Of a stretch of DNA of 64,000 bases, positions 29,068-39,909 are shown in pieces. Location of the stretch: positions 558,001 to 622,000 of the forward strand of contig NZ_BMCG01000003.1 of NCBI RefSeq assembly GCF_014635065.1, written 5' to 3'. Position 1 is the first letter of the stretch, and every line of letters begins with the position of its first letter. A program made the position numbers and the translations under genes. Under the pieces are notes generated by a model. That model did no database searches and was not told the DNA's origin. It was given only the letters and a program-made list of their open reading frames with translations. This stretch comes from Oxalicibacterium flavum (GTDB taxonomy: Bacteria; Pseudomonadota; Gammaproteobacteria; Burkholderiales; Burkholderiaceae_D).

Positions 29068-32000
29068 GTGAAACTGGAGCGTCAAATCAGCTTCCCCGTG
29101 AATACGGACTGGATGCCGGCCAAACATGCGGTGCAGCCGAAGACCGGCCTGCACCGCATGATGTTTTTCCGCGTCGGTCCGGATGCCGCCGGTGAAGGCA
29201 GCGACGGTCAGTTGCCGCCGGCCTACGATCTGGCCGGGGCGCTCGCGCTGTTCCTGTCTCTGATACGCGGCCTGCGCGAGGTGCACAAGCGTGTCGAGCT
29301 GCATCGCGCGTTGTGTCTGGCCAATCTGCGTGTCCGTCACGATGGACAGATCGAGTTTCGCGACGATGCGATGGTGCCGCTGGCCTATAGTTCGCCCGAA
29401 CAGACCGGCCGCATGAACCGGCAGGTGGACTACCGCAGCGACTATTACTCGCTCGGCATCGTGCTCTACGAACTGCTGACAGGCCATCTGCCGTTCGAGT
29501 CAGACAGCGTGATGGAACTGGTCCACGCCCATATCGCCAAGAAGCCGCAGCCGCCGAGCCGCTTCAATCCGGTGATTCCCGAAGTGCTGTCGGACATCGT
29601 CCTCAAGCTGCTGGCCAAGAATGCCGAAGACCGCTACCAGAGTCTCGACGGCCTGCTGGCGGATGTTGACCGCTGTGCACGCGCCTTCGACGAGCATGGC
29701 GTCATCGAATCCTTTCCGCTGGCGCAGCACGACGTCTGCGACCGCCTGCAGATTTCACAAAAGCTCTATGGCCGCGAAAAGGAATACGCGAGCCTGATGA
29801 GCGTGTTCCGCAACGTGACCAAGGGCAAGGCCGAGCTGTTGCTGGTGACGGGGTATGCCGGCATCGGCAAGTCCTCGCTGGTCAACGAGATGCACAAGCC
29901 GGTGGTGGCGCATGGCGGCTATTTCATCTCGGGCAAGTTCGACCAGTTCAAGCGTTCGATTCCGTATTCGGCGATCAACCAGGCGCTGCGCGAACTGATG
30001 CGGCAGATTCTGACCGAAAGCGAGAGCCGGATCGCGCAGTGGCGCGGCAAGCTGCTCAAGGCGCTGGGACCCAACGGTCAGCTGATCATCGATGCGGTGC
30101 CGGAACTGGAGTTCGTGATCGGCAAGCAGCCGGCGATTACGCCGCTGGGCGCCACGCGCAACAGCTTCCATTACGTGATGCAGAACTTCGTCAGCGTGTT
30201 CGCGCATTCCGATCATCCGATCGTGCTGTTCCTCGACGATCTGCAATGGGCCGATGCCGCCTCGCTCAAGCTCATCAGCCTGCTGATGAAGAGTCTCGAC
30301 AATCCGTCGCTGCTGCCGATCTGCGCCTACCGCAGCAACGAGGTCGATGTCTCGCACCCGCTCAGCGTGGTGTTCCACCAGATCGACAAGGAGGTGACGG
30401 TCACGCGGGTAGAGGTCAGCCCGCTCGACGAGAACAGCATCGCCGAACTGCTGGCCGATACCTTGCGGCGTGCCCAGGTGGAAGTGCTGCCGCTGGCCAA
30501 TCTGATCTATCGCAAGACGCTCGGCAATCCGTTCTTCATCAACCAGTTCATCAAGAACCTGCATGTCGAGGACATGCTGAGTTTCGAGGACGGGCAGTGG
30601 CAATGGGACCTGCAGCGCATCCGCACGTCGGACATCACCGACAACGTGATCGACCTGTTGATGAAGGAACTGGCGCGCCTGCCGCAACCCACCCAGCGCC
30701 TGCTGACGGTGGCGGCGTGCATCGGCAGCCGTTTCGACCTGCAGACCCTGAGCATCGTCAGCGAGAAGAGCGAGGAGGCAATCCGCGCCCTGCTGCAGGA
30801 TGCGATACAGGCCGGTCTGATCCAGCCGTCCGAGACCAAGGTGGCGGCGTCAACCGTGGTGTCGTATTCCTACCAGTTCCTGCACGACCGCGTGCAGCAG
30901 GCGGCCTACGAAAGTACGGCGCGCGAGGAGACCGACGCCATCCATCTGCAGATCGGTCGCCTGCTGATGAACAGCGTGTCGCAGGCCGAGAAGGAAGAGT
31001 TCATCTTCGATATCGTCGATCATCTGAATCGCGGCCGCAGCCTTCTTGAGGAACAGAAGCAGCGTGACGATCTCGCCTGGCTCAACCTTGCCGCCGCCAG
31101 ACGGGCACGCAAGTCGGCGGCAATGGACGTGCATCGCGAATGCGTCGAGATCGCGCGCGAACTCGGGGCCGTGCAGAACTGGCAGGACAAGCATGAATTC
31201 ATGCACGAGCTGTACATGGAGCTCATCAATGCCGCCTTCGCGCAGGCCGATTATCGGGAGATGGAACGTCTGTGCCAGCTCGTCTGCGACAACAGCACCA
31301 CACCGCAGGAAATCATCGCCGCCAAGGATTATCTGATCCGCTGTTATGGCGCGATCTACAAGCCCAAGGAATTGATGGAGACCGGCATCGAGATGATGCA
31401 GATCGCCGGAATCAGCGTGCCGTCCAATCTGAACGAGCGGCATATTCGCATCGCACGTCTGCGGCTGGCGCTGGCGATGCGCGGGCGGGACCCGCTGTCG
31501 CTGGCCGAACTGCCGGCGGCCGAGGACCCGCAGTACCTGCTGCAGGTGCAGGCGACGATGGCCTTCCTCGGCTACGGCTTCACCTATCTGGCTGGTTCCA
31601 ACGTGGTGCTGTGGCTGGCGCTGGAGATCGTGCGGCGCTCGATCCGCCATGGTTCGTCGCCGCTGAGCGCGTATGCGTATGCGGTATGGGGACGCACGCT
31701 GGCCGGCAAGTACGGGCGTGTCGAGGAGGGCTACAAGTTCGGCAAGGTGTCGTCGCTGCTCGGCGGCGACAAGCCGCTGCTGGGGGCGGTCGGCATCTTC
31801 CACGGCATCATCCGCCATCGCCGCGAGCATCTGCGGCTGTCGCTCGAACCGCTGATGGATACCTATGTCAAGGCGATGGAAACCGGCGACCGGCCGGGTG
31901 CGATGGTGGCGCTGTCGTTCTCGGATTCGATCCGCTTCCAGTCCGGCTGCAACGTGCGCGAAGGCCTGACGATGATCCGCAAGGACATCGACGTCTATCG

Positions 32001-34179
32001 CAAGATGGATTACGCGGCACTGCTCGGCGTGATGATTCCATGGGCGTTGCTGTATGCGCGGCTGGTCGGCGAGTCGGTTGCCGACATCACCCAGGGACGC
32101 ACGCACGAAGATTACGTGATGGCGCGCCGTGCTTCGGCCGATCCGTGGGGCATCTTCTATGTCCGTGCGATCCAGGCCATCGGCGAATGCTATTTCGGCG
32201 AATACGTGGAGGCGCGCGCGCATGCCGCCGAGGCGCTGGCGCTGCCGGGCTTCGATTTCGGCACCCCATCATCGGGCTTCCTGATGTGGGTGCATTCGCT
32301 GGCGGATATTGCGGTCTGCCGCGGAACGAAACAGCATGTGGCGGCCACTCTGCAGAACGTCGGCGCGATGCAGCGGCGTTTCAGGGTATGGGCCGACCAT
32401 GCGCCGATGAATTATCTGCACAAGTGGCAGCTGGTCGAGGCAGAACGCCATCATCTGGCCGGCAGGCACCGCAAGGCCGAGCAATGTTACGAAGAATCGA
32501 TCAATACCGCGCGCAGTTACGGTTATCTGAGCGACGAGGCGCTGGCCCATGAGCTTGCCGGCCGGTTCTTTCTCGCGCGCGGCAAGGAAATCAACGCGCG
32601 CATGCATCTGGAACAGGCGCATGCGCGCTACGGCGAGTGGGGCGCGGACGGCAAGGTGGCGCAGATGGAGGCCATGTATCCGGCATTGCTGGCAAGGGTG
32701 AGCGGACGCAAGCGCTCCGTTCATGCGCTCGACAGCACGCAGGAAAGGCAGGTCGATGTGCAGACCGTGATCCGCGCCTCTCAGACGTTGTCGAGCGAGA
32801 TCCATCTCGACAAGTTGCTGTCAAGGCTCATGCACCTGCTGATCGAGAACGCCGGCGCGCAGAAGGGCGCGCTGCTGATGATGGAGCATGGCCGCCTGTT
32901 CGTCTGTGCAGAAATCAATGGCGACGCGATCGAGGTCGGGCAGGACGTGGCGCTCGAGAAGAGCCGCAGCGTCAGCCTGGCCGTGGTCAACTACGTCAAG
33001 CGCACCGGCGAGCGCGTGGTGCTTGGCGACGCCGCCAACGACAGCCAGTTCAACAGCGATTTCTATATCGACCGCGAGCAGCCCAAATCGATTCTTTGTC
33101 TGCCGCTGCAGAAACAGGGGCAACTGGTCGGCATCCTGTACATGGAAAACAATCTGGCGGTCGATGCCTTCACGCCGCACCATGCGGAACTGCTGCAGAT
33201 GCTGTCGACGCAGATCGCGATCTCTCTCGAAAATGCGGGCCTCTACAACGATCTCGAGCAGAAGATCGAGGCGCGCACGCAAGCCTTGAGCCAGAAAAAC
33301 ACCGAGCTGCGCGAAACGCTGGAGTCGCTGCGGCGCACGCAGAAGCAGCTGGTCGAATCGGCCAAGCTGGCTTCGCTCGGCCAACTGGTGGCGGGTGTTG
33401 CGCACGAGATCAATACGCCGGTCGGTGTCGGCGTGACGGGTGCCTCGACGCTGGCGGAAGAAACGGCGCGCCTGAAGGCGCTGTTCCACGCCGGCACCAT
33501 GAAGCGCTCCGATCTCGATTCCTACGTCGGCACGGCCGGCAACATCAGCAAGCTGCTGCTGTCGAACATGGAGCGCGCCGCCACCCTTATCCAGAGCTTC
33601 AAGGACGTGGCGGTCGACCAGACCAGCGAAGAGCGTCGCGTGTTCCGTCTCAAGGCTTACATCGACGAGGTGCTGTCCAACCTTAGCCCGATGCTGCGGC
33701 GTTCCGAACACCGGATCAGCGTCAACTGCGACGACAGCATCGAGGTCGACACCTATCCGGGCGCGTTCTCACAGATCATCACCAACTTCGTCATGAACGC
33801 GCTGCTGCACGCGTTTCCTGATCCCGCATCGGGCGAGATGCTGATCGTGGTGCGCAATGTCTATGCGAAGGATCAGAAGACGGACCTGATCGAATTGCGC
33901 TTCTCGGACAACGGCAAGGGCATTCCGCGCGAGCATCTGGCGCGCATCTTCGATCCCTTCTTCACCACCACGCGCGGCCGTGGCGGCAGCGGACTCGGCC
34001 TGAACATCATCCACAGCCTGGTGACCGGGCCGCTGCAGGGGCAGATCAGTGTCGAAAGCCAGCTTGGCGTGGGTACTACCTTCATCCTGCGTTTTCCGCG
34101 CAGTCCGCAAGACCTCGATGAAGGAACCGGCCAGACTGCATCGTCCGCATCGGCAGCACGGCACAGCCGGGGGGCATGA
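29068..34179 (+). CDS. Giant sensor: pseudokinase - AAA ATPase - helical repeats - GAF - histidine kinase
   Basis: This protein of about 1,700 residues belongs to the trifunctional Ser/Thr kinase/ATPase/histidine kinase type. Residues about 55-210 are a kinase C-lobe only. The catalytic loop is degenerate ([11 protein letters not shown] instead of HRDxKPxN), no DFG is seen and the whole N-lobe is absent, although [22 protein letters not shown] is well kept. A P-loop GYAGIGKS (about 262-269) and Walker [11 protein letters not shown] mark the ATPase. Long helical repeats, a GAF domain, a HisKA His near residue 1446 (VAHEINTP) and an HATPase with [19 protein letters not shown] follow. The start is uncertain: TTG 29032, GTG 29068, GTG 29098 and ATG 29113 are all in frame without clear ribosome sites. 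Its stop overlaps the next gene by 4 bp. Confidence 0.88.
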   Translation: MKLERQISFPVNTDWMPAKHAVQPKTGLHRMMFFRVGPDAAGEGSDGQLPPAYDLAGALALFLSLIRGLREVHKRVELHRALCLANLRVRHDGQIEFRDDAMVPLAYSSPEQTGRMNRQVDYRSDYYSLGIVLYELLTGHLPFESDSVMELVHAHIAKKPQPPSRFNPVIPEVLSDIVLKLLAKNAEDRYQSLDGLLADVDRCARAFDEHGVIESFPLAQHDVCDRLQISQKLYGREKEYASLMSVFRNVTKGKAELLLVTGYAGIGKSSLVNEMHKPVVAHGGYFISGKFDQFKRSIPYSAINQALRELMRQILTESESRIAQWRGKLLKALGPNGQLIIDAVPELEFVIGKQPAITPLGATRNSFHYVMQNFVSVFAHSDHPIVLFLDDLQWADAASLKLISLLMKSLDNPSLLPICAYRSNEVDVSHPLSVVFHQIDKEVTVTRVEVSPLDENSIAELLADTLRRAQVEVLPLANLIYRKTLGNPFFINQFIKNLHVEDMLSFEDGQWQWDLQRIRTSDITDNVIDLLMKELARLPQPTQRLLTVAACIGSRFDLQTLSIVSEKSEEAIRALLQDAIQAGLIQPSETKVAASTVVSYSYQFLHDRVQQAAYESTAREETDAIHLQIGRLLMNSVSQAEKEEFIFDIVDHLNRGRSLLEEQKQRDDLAWLNLAAARRARKSAAMDVHRECVEIARELGAVQNWQDKHEFMHELYMELINAAFAQADYREMERLCQLVCDNSTTPQEIIAAKDYLIRCYGAIYKPKELMETGIEMMQIAGISVPSNLNERHIRIARLRLALAMRGRDPLSLAELPAAEDPQYLLQVQATMAFLGYGFTYLAGSNVVLWLALEIVRRSIRHGSSPLSAYAYAVWGRTLAGKYGRVEEGYKFGKVSSLLGGDKPLLGAVGIFHGIIRHRREHLRLSLEPLMDTYVKAMETGDRPGAMVALSFSDSIRFQSGCNVREGLTMIRKDIDVYRKMDYAALLGVMIPWALLYARLVGESVADITQGRTHEDYVMARRASADPWGIFYVRAIQAIGECYFGEYVEARAHAAEALALPGFDFGTPSSGFLMWVHSLADIAVCRGTKQHVAATLQNVGAMQRRFRVWADHAPMNYLHKWQLVEAERHHLAGRHRKAEQCYEESINTARSYGYLSDEALAHELAGRFFLARGKEINARMHLEQAHARYGEWGADGKVAQMEAMYPALLARVSGRKRSVHALDSTQERQVDVQTVIRASQTLSSEIHLDKLLSRLMHLLIENAGAQKGALLMMEHGRLFVCAEINGDAIEVGQDVALEKSRSVSLAVVNYVKRTGERVVLGDAANDSQFNSDFYIDREQPKSILCLPLQKQGQLVGILYMENNLAVDAFTPHHAELLQMLSTQIAISLENAGLYNDLEQKIEARTQALSQKNTELRETLESLRRTQKQLVESAKLASLGQLVAGVAHEINTPVGVGVTGASTLAEETARLKALFHAGTMKRSDLDSYVGTAGNISKLLLSNMERAATLIQSFKDVAVDQTSEERRVFRLKAYIDEVLSNLSPMLRRSEHRISVNCDDSIEVDTYPGAFSQIITNFVMNALLHAFPDPASGEMLIVVRNVYAKDQKTDLIELRFSDNGKGIPREHLARIFDPFFTTTRGRGGSGLGLNIIHSLVTGPLQGQISVESQLGVGTTFILRFPRSPQDLDEGTGQTASSASAARHSRGA

Positions 34180-36284
34180 TGCTGGATGACTTCCTGTTTG
34201 CTCCGGAAGGAGAGTCGGCGCCAGCCGAGGCGATTGGCACGTGGAAGATTCTGATCGTTGATGACGAGGAAGAGGTGCATCAGGTCACGCGCATCGCGCT
34301 GGCGGATGTGGTCTTCAAGAACCGCCGGCTCGAGTTTCTGCATGCCTATTCCGCACAGCAGGCGCGCTCGATCATGGCCGACGATGACGGCATCGCGATC
34401 ATCCTGCTCGACGTGGTGATGGAAGAGGAGGACGCGGGACTGCAACTGGTGCGCCACATCCGCGAACAACTGCTCAATCGGCGCGTGCGCATCGTATTGC
34501 GCACCGGTCAGCCGGGACAGGCGCCCGAACGCGACGTCGTGATCGATTACGACATCAACGACTACAAGACCAAGACCGAACTGACGAGGCAGAAGCTGCT
34601 GACCTGCGTGATTTCGGCATTGCGCTCGCATGACGACATCGTTTCGCTCGAGCGGGCGCGCGACGGTCTGGAAGACGTCATCGACGCCGCCGGTTCGCTG
34701 CTGCAGGCAGTGTCGGAAACCGAATTTGCGGAAACCGTCCTGCAACAGCTGAGCCTGCTGCTGAGGCAGCCTGTCGGCGGTCTGCTGGCGCGTCGGTCGA
34801 TTGACGATAACGAGGTGATTGCCGTGGCGTGTGCCGACGCGGCGGGGCCGACCTTGCAGCAGATGCAGGCAGCCGGACGCGTGCTGGACGCACGCTGCCA
34901 TATCGAGGACGACGATCATTTGTGCCTCTATATCCGTGGCGAGCGCGGCGCTGGCGATTACGCGGCATGGTTACCGATGACGCGTGGCTTGTCGGCGCTG
35001 GAGCGGCAGCTCATCGAGGTGTTGTGTGCCAATATCAGTGCGGGCCTGGCCAATGTGCGGCTGTATGATTCGCTGAAGACGCTGAGCAGGAATCTCGAGA
35101 ATCTGGTCGATGAGCGCACGCGCGCGCTGCGGCAGGCCAAGGACGAAGCGGAACTCGCCAATCGCGCCAAGTCGGAATTCCTCGCCGTGATGAGCCACGA
35201 GATCCGTACGCCGATGAACGGCATGCTCGGCATGATGCAGCTGGCGCTGGCGGAAGCCACGCATCCCTTGCAGCGTGAACATCTGGAGACGGCGCAGTAT
35301 TCGGCCGAGGCGCTGCTCACGATCCTCAACGATATCCTCGATTATTCGCGGCTCGAATCGGGCAATATCGAGTTCGAGAACATCGATTTCGATGTCATCA
35401 AGACGACGGACAGCGTGGTCAATCTGATGCGCTCGCGTACTCCGCACGCGGCACTGGAATTCGGCGCCGACTATTCGCCCGATCTGGTGCGGCAACTGCA
35501 GGGCGACGACATGCGCCTGCGGCAGATATTGCTGAATCTGGTCAGCAATGCGCTCAAGTTCACGGAACGCGGATCGGTGCAGATCAGGGTCGAGCAATTG
35601 CAGCGCGAAAGCGATCGCATCCGCCTGCGGTTTTCGGTCATCGACAGCGGCATCGGCATTGCGCCGGAAGCGCAGGCGTTGCTGTTCCGCTCGTTCTCGC
35701 AGGCCGACAGTTCGATCTCGCGCCGTTTCGGCGGCACCGGACTCGGGCTGTCGATCTGCAAGAAGCTGGTCGAAATGCAAGGTGGGCGAATCGGCGTGGA
35801 GAGCACCCTGGGTGTCGGCAGCCGTTTCTGGTTCGAACTGGACTTTGCCGCGGCCAGTGGGTCGCCGCTCGCGGCCACGGCGATGCCGCAGCCGGCATCG
35901 GCCGAGCAGCGCGGATTGCATATCCTGCTGGCCGAGGACAATGAGATCAATCAGAAGGTCGCCATGGCGCTGCTCGGCAAGGCTGGTCATACGGTCGAAG
36001 TGGCGGCCAATGGCGTGCAGGCCGTGGCCGCCTTGCGTGACCGTTCCTTCGACGTCGTGTTGATGGACATGCACATGCCGGAGATGGACGGCGTGGCGGC
36101 GACTCGCGCCATACGCAGCCTGCCTGCGCCGGCGTCGCAGACGCCGATCGTGGCATTGACCGCAGCCGGGTCGTTGTCGGATATCCAGGCCTGCATGGAT
36201 GCCGGCATGAATTATTTCCTCGTCAAGCCTTTCCGCATGGAGCGCCTGAGCGGCATCCTGCAGGAGTTGCCTGTCCGTCATTGA
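34176..36284 (+). CDS. Hybrid histidine kinase: REC - DUF3369-like - HisKA - HATPase - REC
   Basis: The 702-residue cytosolic protein starts inside the stop codon of the giant sensor (ATGA overlap), so the two are coupled. The N-terminal receiver has [11 protein letters not shown] and a phosphoacceptor Asp79 (IILLDVV). The linker [20 protein letters not shown] is typical of DUF3369. HisKA has His341 in [15 protein letters not shown]. The HATPase carries [11 protein letters not shown] and [16 protein letters not shown]-terminal receiver has AEDNEINQK and Asp631 ([12 protein letters not shown]). There is no membrane segment and no HPt domain; phosphate output must go to a separate protein. Confidence 0.94.
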   Translation: MMLDDFLFAPEGESAPAEAIGTWKILIVDDEEEVHQVTRIALADVVFKNRRLEFLHAYSAQQARSIMADDDGIAIILLDVVMEEEDAGLQLVRHIREQLLNRRVRIVLRTGQPGQAPERDVVIDYDINDYKTKTELTRQKLLTCVISALRSHDDIVSLERARDGLEDVIDAAGSLLQAVSETEFAETVLQQLSLLLRQPVGGLLARRSIDDNEVIAVACADAAGPTLQQMQAAGRVLDARCHIEDDDHLCLYIRGERGAGDYAAWLPMTRGLSALERQLIEVLCANISAGLANVRLYDSLKTLSRNLENLVDERTRALRQAKDEAELANRAKSEFLAVMSHEIRTPMNGMLGMMQLALAEATHPLQREHLETAQYSAEALLTILNDILDYSRLESGNIEFENIDFDVIKTTDSVVNLMRSRTPHAALEFGADYSPDLVRQLQGDDMRLRQILLNLVSNALKFTERGSVQIRVEQLQRESDRIRLRFSVIDSGIGIAPEAQALLFRSFSQADSSISRRFGGTGLGLSICKKLVEMQGGRIGVESTLGVGSRFWFELDFAAASGSPLAATAMPQPASAEQRGLHILLAEDNEINQKVAMALLGKAGHTVEVAANGVQAVAALRDRSFDVVLMDMHMPEMDGVAATRAIRSLPAPASQTPIVALTAAGSLSDIQACMDAGMNYFLVKPFRMERLSGILQELPVRH

Positions 36285-36393
36285 AACCGCTTGTCCAGGC
36301 GGATTCCCCGCCTGTTTGCGTTGGGCTGTGGCAATGGTTTGTCGTACACTATCGCCAGTGCGCAATCCACCCCTCATCTCTACAGGAAAGAAC

Positions 36394-37515
36394 ATGCCCC
36401 TGCGTTCGTCATCGCCTCTGCGTTTTCACCGGATGTATCGTCCGTTCGTGTTGATCGGCATGGCGGCGGCAATGTACATGACGCCGGTGGCGGCCGATGA
36501 ATTGTCGGACGTGTCGCAATTGTTGCGCGCGGGACAGCACACGGCCGCGCTGAACAAGGCTGATGCCTTCCTCAAGCAGAACCCGCGTGAACCACAGATG
36601 CGTTTTCTGAAGGGCGTGATCCTGACCGAGCAGAACAAGAAGACCGAGGCCATCGATGTGTTCACGCGACTGACGAAGGATTATCCGACGCTGCCGGAGC
36701 CATACAACAATCTCGCTGTGCTGTATGCATCGGCGGGCGAATATGAAAAGGCACGCGCGGCGCTGGATCAGGCGATCCGCACCAATCCGGCCTACGCGAC
36801 TGCCTACGAGAATCTCGGCGATGTGCACGCCAAGCTGGCAAGCCAGGCGTACGACAAGGCGCTGCAGCTCGATCGCAACAACAATGCCGCACAATCGAAG
36901 CTGACCATGGTGCGCACGCTGGTTGGCAGCACTGCTTTGCCGCCGGTCGCTGCGGCGTCACCTGCGCCGGAGCCAGCGCCTGCACCAGCGCGGCCGGTGC
37001 CGCCACCGGTGGTGCCGGATGTCAAGCCACGCCAGCCTGCGGTTGAGGCGGTGCCCTCGCCGACAGTCGTGGCAGAACGCAAGCCGGAACCGGCACCGGT
37101 ACCGCCGCCGGTTCGCCCGGCAGAGGAAGACAAGCGCCGGGCCGAACAGGAAAAAGCCAGGGCTGCAGCAGATGCGACACGCAGCGAGGTGTTGCGTGCG
37201 GTTGACTCGTGGGCCAGGGCATGGAGCGCGCGCGACGTCGGCGCTTATCTCAATGCCTATGCCAGGGATTTTGCGCTGCCGGCCGGTCAGTCGCGCAAGG
37301 TCTGGGAAGCCGAGCGTCGCGCACGCATCGAGGACAAGAAACGCATCAGTGTGCAGATTGTCGCGCCGCAGGTCGCCGTCAATGGCGATACCGCTACCGT
37401 GCGTTTTCGCCAGAATTACGATTCCGACCGCTTCAAGTCGGATAGCCGCAAGACGCTGGTGCTGAAGAAACAGGGCAGCGCATGGCGCATTCAACAGGAA
37501 CGCACAGGTAATTGA
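36394..37515 (+). CDS. Secreted TPR protein with C-terminal NTF2/SnoaL-like domain
   Basis: The 373-residue protein has an uncleaved or Sec-type signal region (VLIGMAAAMYMTPVAADE) and tetratricopeptide repeats (about 50-185, e.g. PEPYNNLAVLYASAGEYEKA). A Pro/Ala-rich linker and a C-terminal domain with DSWARAWSARDVGAYLNAYA follow. The start MPLRSSS follows AGGAAAG. The last domain resembles that at the end of the next protein. It is probably periplasmic and co-translated with the L,D-transpeptidase (TGATG overlap), suggesting a cell-wall role. Confidence 0.87.
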   Translation: MPLRSSSPLRFHRMYRPFVLIGMAAAMYMTPVAADELSDVSQLLRAGQHTAALNKADAFLKQNPREPQMRFLKGVILTEQNKKTEAIDVFTRLTKDYPTLPEPYNNLAVLYASAGEYEKARAALDQAIRTNPAYATAYENLGDVHAKLASQAYDKALQLDRNNNAAQSKLTMVRTLVGSTALPPVAAASPAPEPAPAPARPVPPPVVPDVKPRQPAVEAVPSPTVVAERKPEPAPVPPPVRPAEEDKRRAEQEKARAAADATRSEVLRAVDSWARAWSARDVGAYLNAYARDFALPAGQSRKVWEAERRARIEDKKRISVQIVAPQVAVNGDTATVRFRQNYDSDRFKSDSRKTLVLKKQGSAWRIQQERTGN

Positions 37516-38771
37516 TGGTCGTGGCACAGCAAGGAAAAATGCAGGGGCGATATCGGCGACTCGCGCCGTGGATGGCAGCAGGTATTGTTCTGCTCGCCAG
37601 TGCCGCCCCTTCGTTTTCGCTGGCGAGCGGTACCAAGCCGGGCGTGCCGACGCGGCAGGATCCCGAGCTGATGCTGATCGATGTGTATGAAGCCCTGTCG
37701 GAGAACCGGTTGCGCGAAGCACAGTCGCGTGCCGACGCGCTGGTGGCGGCCTATCCGAATTTCCGTCTCGGTCATCTGGTGCGCGGCGATCTGCTGTTGC
37801 TGTACACGCAAGCGATCCGCACCTTTGGCGCGGCAGCCAACGCACCTGCCGAGAACATGGCGGCGTTGCGCGCCGAGGCGATGGTTCGCCTGAAGTCGCT
37901 GCGCGAACGGCCCGACCCTGCGCTGGTGCCGCAAGCGCTCTTGCAACTGCGTCCTGAACAGAAGAACGCGCTGCTGGTCGATGCCAGACGCTCGCGTCTG
38001 TATGTCTATGAGCGCGACAAGGACGATCGTTTCCGCCTGGTGCGCGACTATTACGTGAGCCAGGGCAAGCTGGGCGTCGATAAATTCCGCGAAGGCGACC
38101 AGAAGACGCCACTCGGCATTTATTACATCACCTCGCGTGTGCCTGGCCCCAAGCTGCCCGCGTTTTATGGCCCCGGCGCGCTGCCGATCAACTATCCGAA
38201 CGAATGGGACCGCGTCAACGATCGCGGCGGCTCGGGCATCTGGTTCCACGGCACGCCGCCCGACAGCTACAGCCGGCCGCCATTGTCGTCGGACGGCTGC
38301 ATCGTCTTGCCCAATCCCGACATGATCGAACTGTCGGCCACGGTCGAGGTCGGCATGACGCCGGTGATCATCAGCGAACAGCTGAAGTTCGTCACGCCTG
38401 CCAAGGCGGAAGCCGAGCGCGTGGCGGCCAATCGCCTGCTGGAAGCATGGCGCGCCGATCTCGAGACCACCGATCCGCACAAGTTGCGCGCGCACTACTC
38501 GCAGCATTTCAAGGCCATGCGTGGGCAGAATCTCGACGCCTGGATGACACGCATCCAGTCTGCCAATCTGGGCGCGCGTCAGATCGCGGTCAGCCTGCGC
38601 GACGTATCCCTGTTCCGTTACCCGGAGCAGAAAGGGCAGAAGGAAATGATCGTCGCTGCCTTCACGCAGGAGGCCGTGATCGGCAAGGGCCGGCATGTCA
38701 CGCGCAAGCGCCAGTACTGGGCACAGGAAGGCGGGCAATGGAAGATCGTGTCGGAAGCGAACATCCAGTAA
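37515..38771 (+). CDS. L,D-transpeptidase (YkuD family) with C-terminal NTF2/SnoaL-like domain
   Basis: The 418-residue protein has a signal segment (WMAAGIVLLASAAPSFSLAS). The YkuD catalytic motif runs from His245 (WFHGTPPD) to Cys262 (LSSDGCIVLPN). Such enzymes form 3-3 crosslinks in peptidoglycan or anchor proteins to it; the YafK/ErfK-like layout with an N-terminal helical part fits. The C-terminal region (DLETTDPHKLRAHYSQHF ... KIVSEANIQ) resembles the end of the preceding TPR protein. The start ATG 37515 shares one base with the preceding TGA. Confidence 0.92.
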   Translation: MVVAQQGKMQGRYRRLAPWMAAGIVLLASAAPSFSLASGTKPGVPTRQDPELMLIDVYEALSENRLREAQSRADALVAAYPNFRLGHLVRGDLLLLYTQAIRTFGAAANAPAENMAALRAEAMVRLKSLRERPDPALVPQALLQLRPEQKNALLVDARRSRLYVYERDKDDRFRLVRDYYVSQGKLGVDKFREGDQKTPLGIYYITSRVPGPKLPAFYGPGALPINYPNEWDRVNDRGGSGIWFHGTPPDSYSRPPLSSDGCIVLPNPDMIELSATVEVGMTPVIISEQLKFVTPAKAEAERVAANRLLEAWRADLETTDPHKLRAHYSQHFKAMRGQNLDAWMTRIQSANLGARQIAVSLRDVSLFRYPEQKGQKEMIVAAFTQEAVIGKGRHVTRKRQYWAQEGGQWKIVSEANIQ

Positions 38772-38930
38772 CGGGTGTTGTCATGCAGGCATTGTCTTCT
38801 TGACGATTTCCTTACAATTGTAAAAGTCTATTTCTCCGCGTGGCTTCACCGGCCGCGACCTCTATATTGATTCCATGCCGTCGTGAGATCTGCCGATTCC
38901 CGGCGATGTGCGGCAACCAAGGAGTCGATC

Positions 38931-39302
38931 ATGTCCCACAAAAAATGGATTGCCGTTGCATTGCTGGCCACGGCCGCAATTTCGACCACCGCATCGGCGG
39001 ACAACCGTGGTGTCAATACGGCGGTCGGCGCGGTACTCGGTGCCGTGATCGGCAACACGGTGGGCGGTCAGGAAGGTGCCGTGGTTGGCGGCGTGCTCGG
39101 CGCGGTGGTAGGTGCCACGGCTTCGTCGGGACGCAATGATCGCCGCTACGCATCGCGTCCGCGCGGCGGGTATCGCCAGCCTGTCTATTATCAGCCGGCG
39201 CCACGCGGTTATGCCTATGGCCACGACTATCGCGGCGGCCATTACCACGATGCGCGCCGCGTCGGCTATCAGCGCTACGAGCGTGAATACTATCGTCGCT
39301 GA
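38931..39302 (+). CDS. Glycine-zipper (2TM-like) small secreted protein
   Basis: The 123-residue protein has a signal peptide (KKWIAVALLATAAISTTASA) and then an alternating Gly/Val/Ala stretch (AVGAVLGAVIGNTVGGQEGA ... GGVLGAVVGA). This is the glycine-zipper pattern seen in outer-membrane proteins. A Tyr/Arg/His-rich tail follows. AAGGAG lies 8 nt before the ATG. Role unknown; such proteins are envelope components often induced by stress. Confidence 0.83.
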   Translation: MSHKKWIAVALLATAAISTTASADNRGVNTAVGAVLGAVIGNTVGGQEGAVVGGVLGAVVGATASSGRNDRRYASRPRGGYRQPVYYQPAPRGYAYGHDYRGGHYHDARRVGYQRYEREYYRR

Positions 39303-39387
39303 TCCGGTTCGTCTTGCCGCATGCACCTGACGGCATCGACCGTCATCCCGGTTCGACGAGCGAGCGCTTTCATTGAAAGGTCGCATC

Positions 39388-39675
39388 ATGAATACTTCCA
39401 TTTCCCGCATCGCGACGCGTTTCGTTCTGCCCGTGCTGGCTGTGGGCATACTGGGCGGATGCGCGGTCGTGCCGTATGACGATGGCTACTACGGCAGTAC
39501 TTCCTACAGCAGCTCGGTGTATGTGAGCCCGGCGCCGGTCTATGTGGCGCCGCACTTCGGTGTGCATTATCGTTCGGGCCCGCGCTACTATCCGCGTCAC
39601 TATCAGCCGCACCGTCCGTACCGGCCGGGGCCGAGACACCATCATCCCCGTCCGCGTCCGGGATGGCACCGCTGA
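39388..39675 (+). CDS. Small Tyr/Pro/His-rich lipoprotein
   Basis: The 95-residue protein has a lipoprotein signal ending in the lipobox LGGC (FVLPVLAVGILGGCAVVP), so Cys becomes the N-terminus. The mature part is low in complexity: Tyr, Ser, Pro, then Pro/His/Arg repeats ending in RPRPGWHR. It is a probable envelope protein with no recognised domain. It is the last gene before the mobile element; its natural terminator appears to have been separated from it by the insertion (see the att site entries). Confidence 0.8.
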   Translation: MNTSISRIATRFVLPVLAVGILGGCAVVPYDDGYYGSTSYSSSVYVSPAPVYVAPHFGVHYRSGPRYYPRHYQPHRPYRPGPRHHHPRPRPGWHR

Positions 39676-39691
39676 CCTTCCAGGGCTGACC

Positions 39692-39699
39692 ATGAAAAA
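39692..39699. repeat. Left octamer ATGAAAAA (candidate attachment site)
   Basis: The octamer lies 17 bp after the lipoprotein stop and matches the right-end octamer in the same orientation. A third copy at 21427-21434 sits beside the aroG terminator, so the octamer alone is not proof. Confidence 0.65.
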
Positions 39700-39909
39700 T
39701 GTCCGCCGTCAAGTTCTTTGTGAAGCTATGCAGCGGCGTGAAAGGTATTTCAGGTCAAAAGGTTAGGTCTGATTTCGACCACTGTTTGCCGTTGCCGCTT
39801 TTCGAGCCAGGTGCTGCATAGGCGCTTCGCGCTGGCAAGCCCAGAAGTATTGCGGAGCGCCAAGTCACACCTGATCTGTCCGGAGGGGCGGGGCAAGCCC
39901 AAATGCACC
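39700..39909. other. Left-end non-coding DNA of the element
   Basis: This stretch of about 210 bp lies between the left octamer and the end of the panE-like reading frame. No gene, promoter or hairpin is convincing. It may hold the terminal sequences needed by the integrase. Confidence 0.4.
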
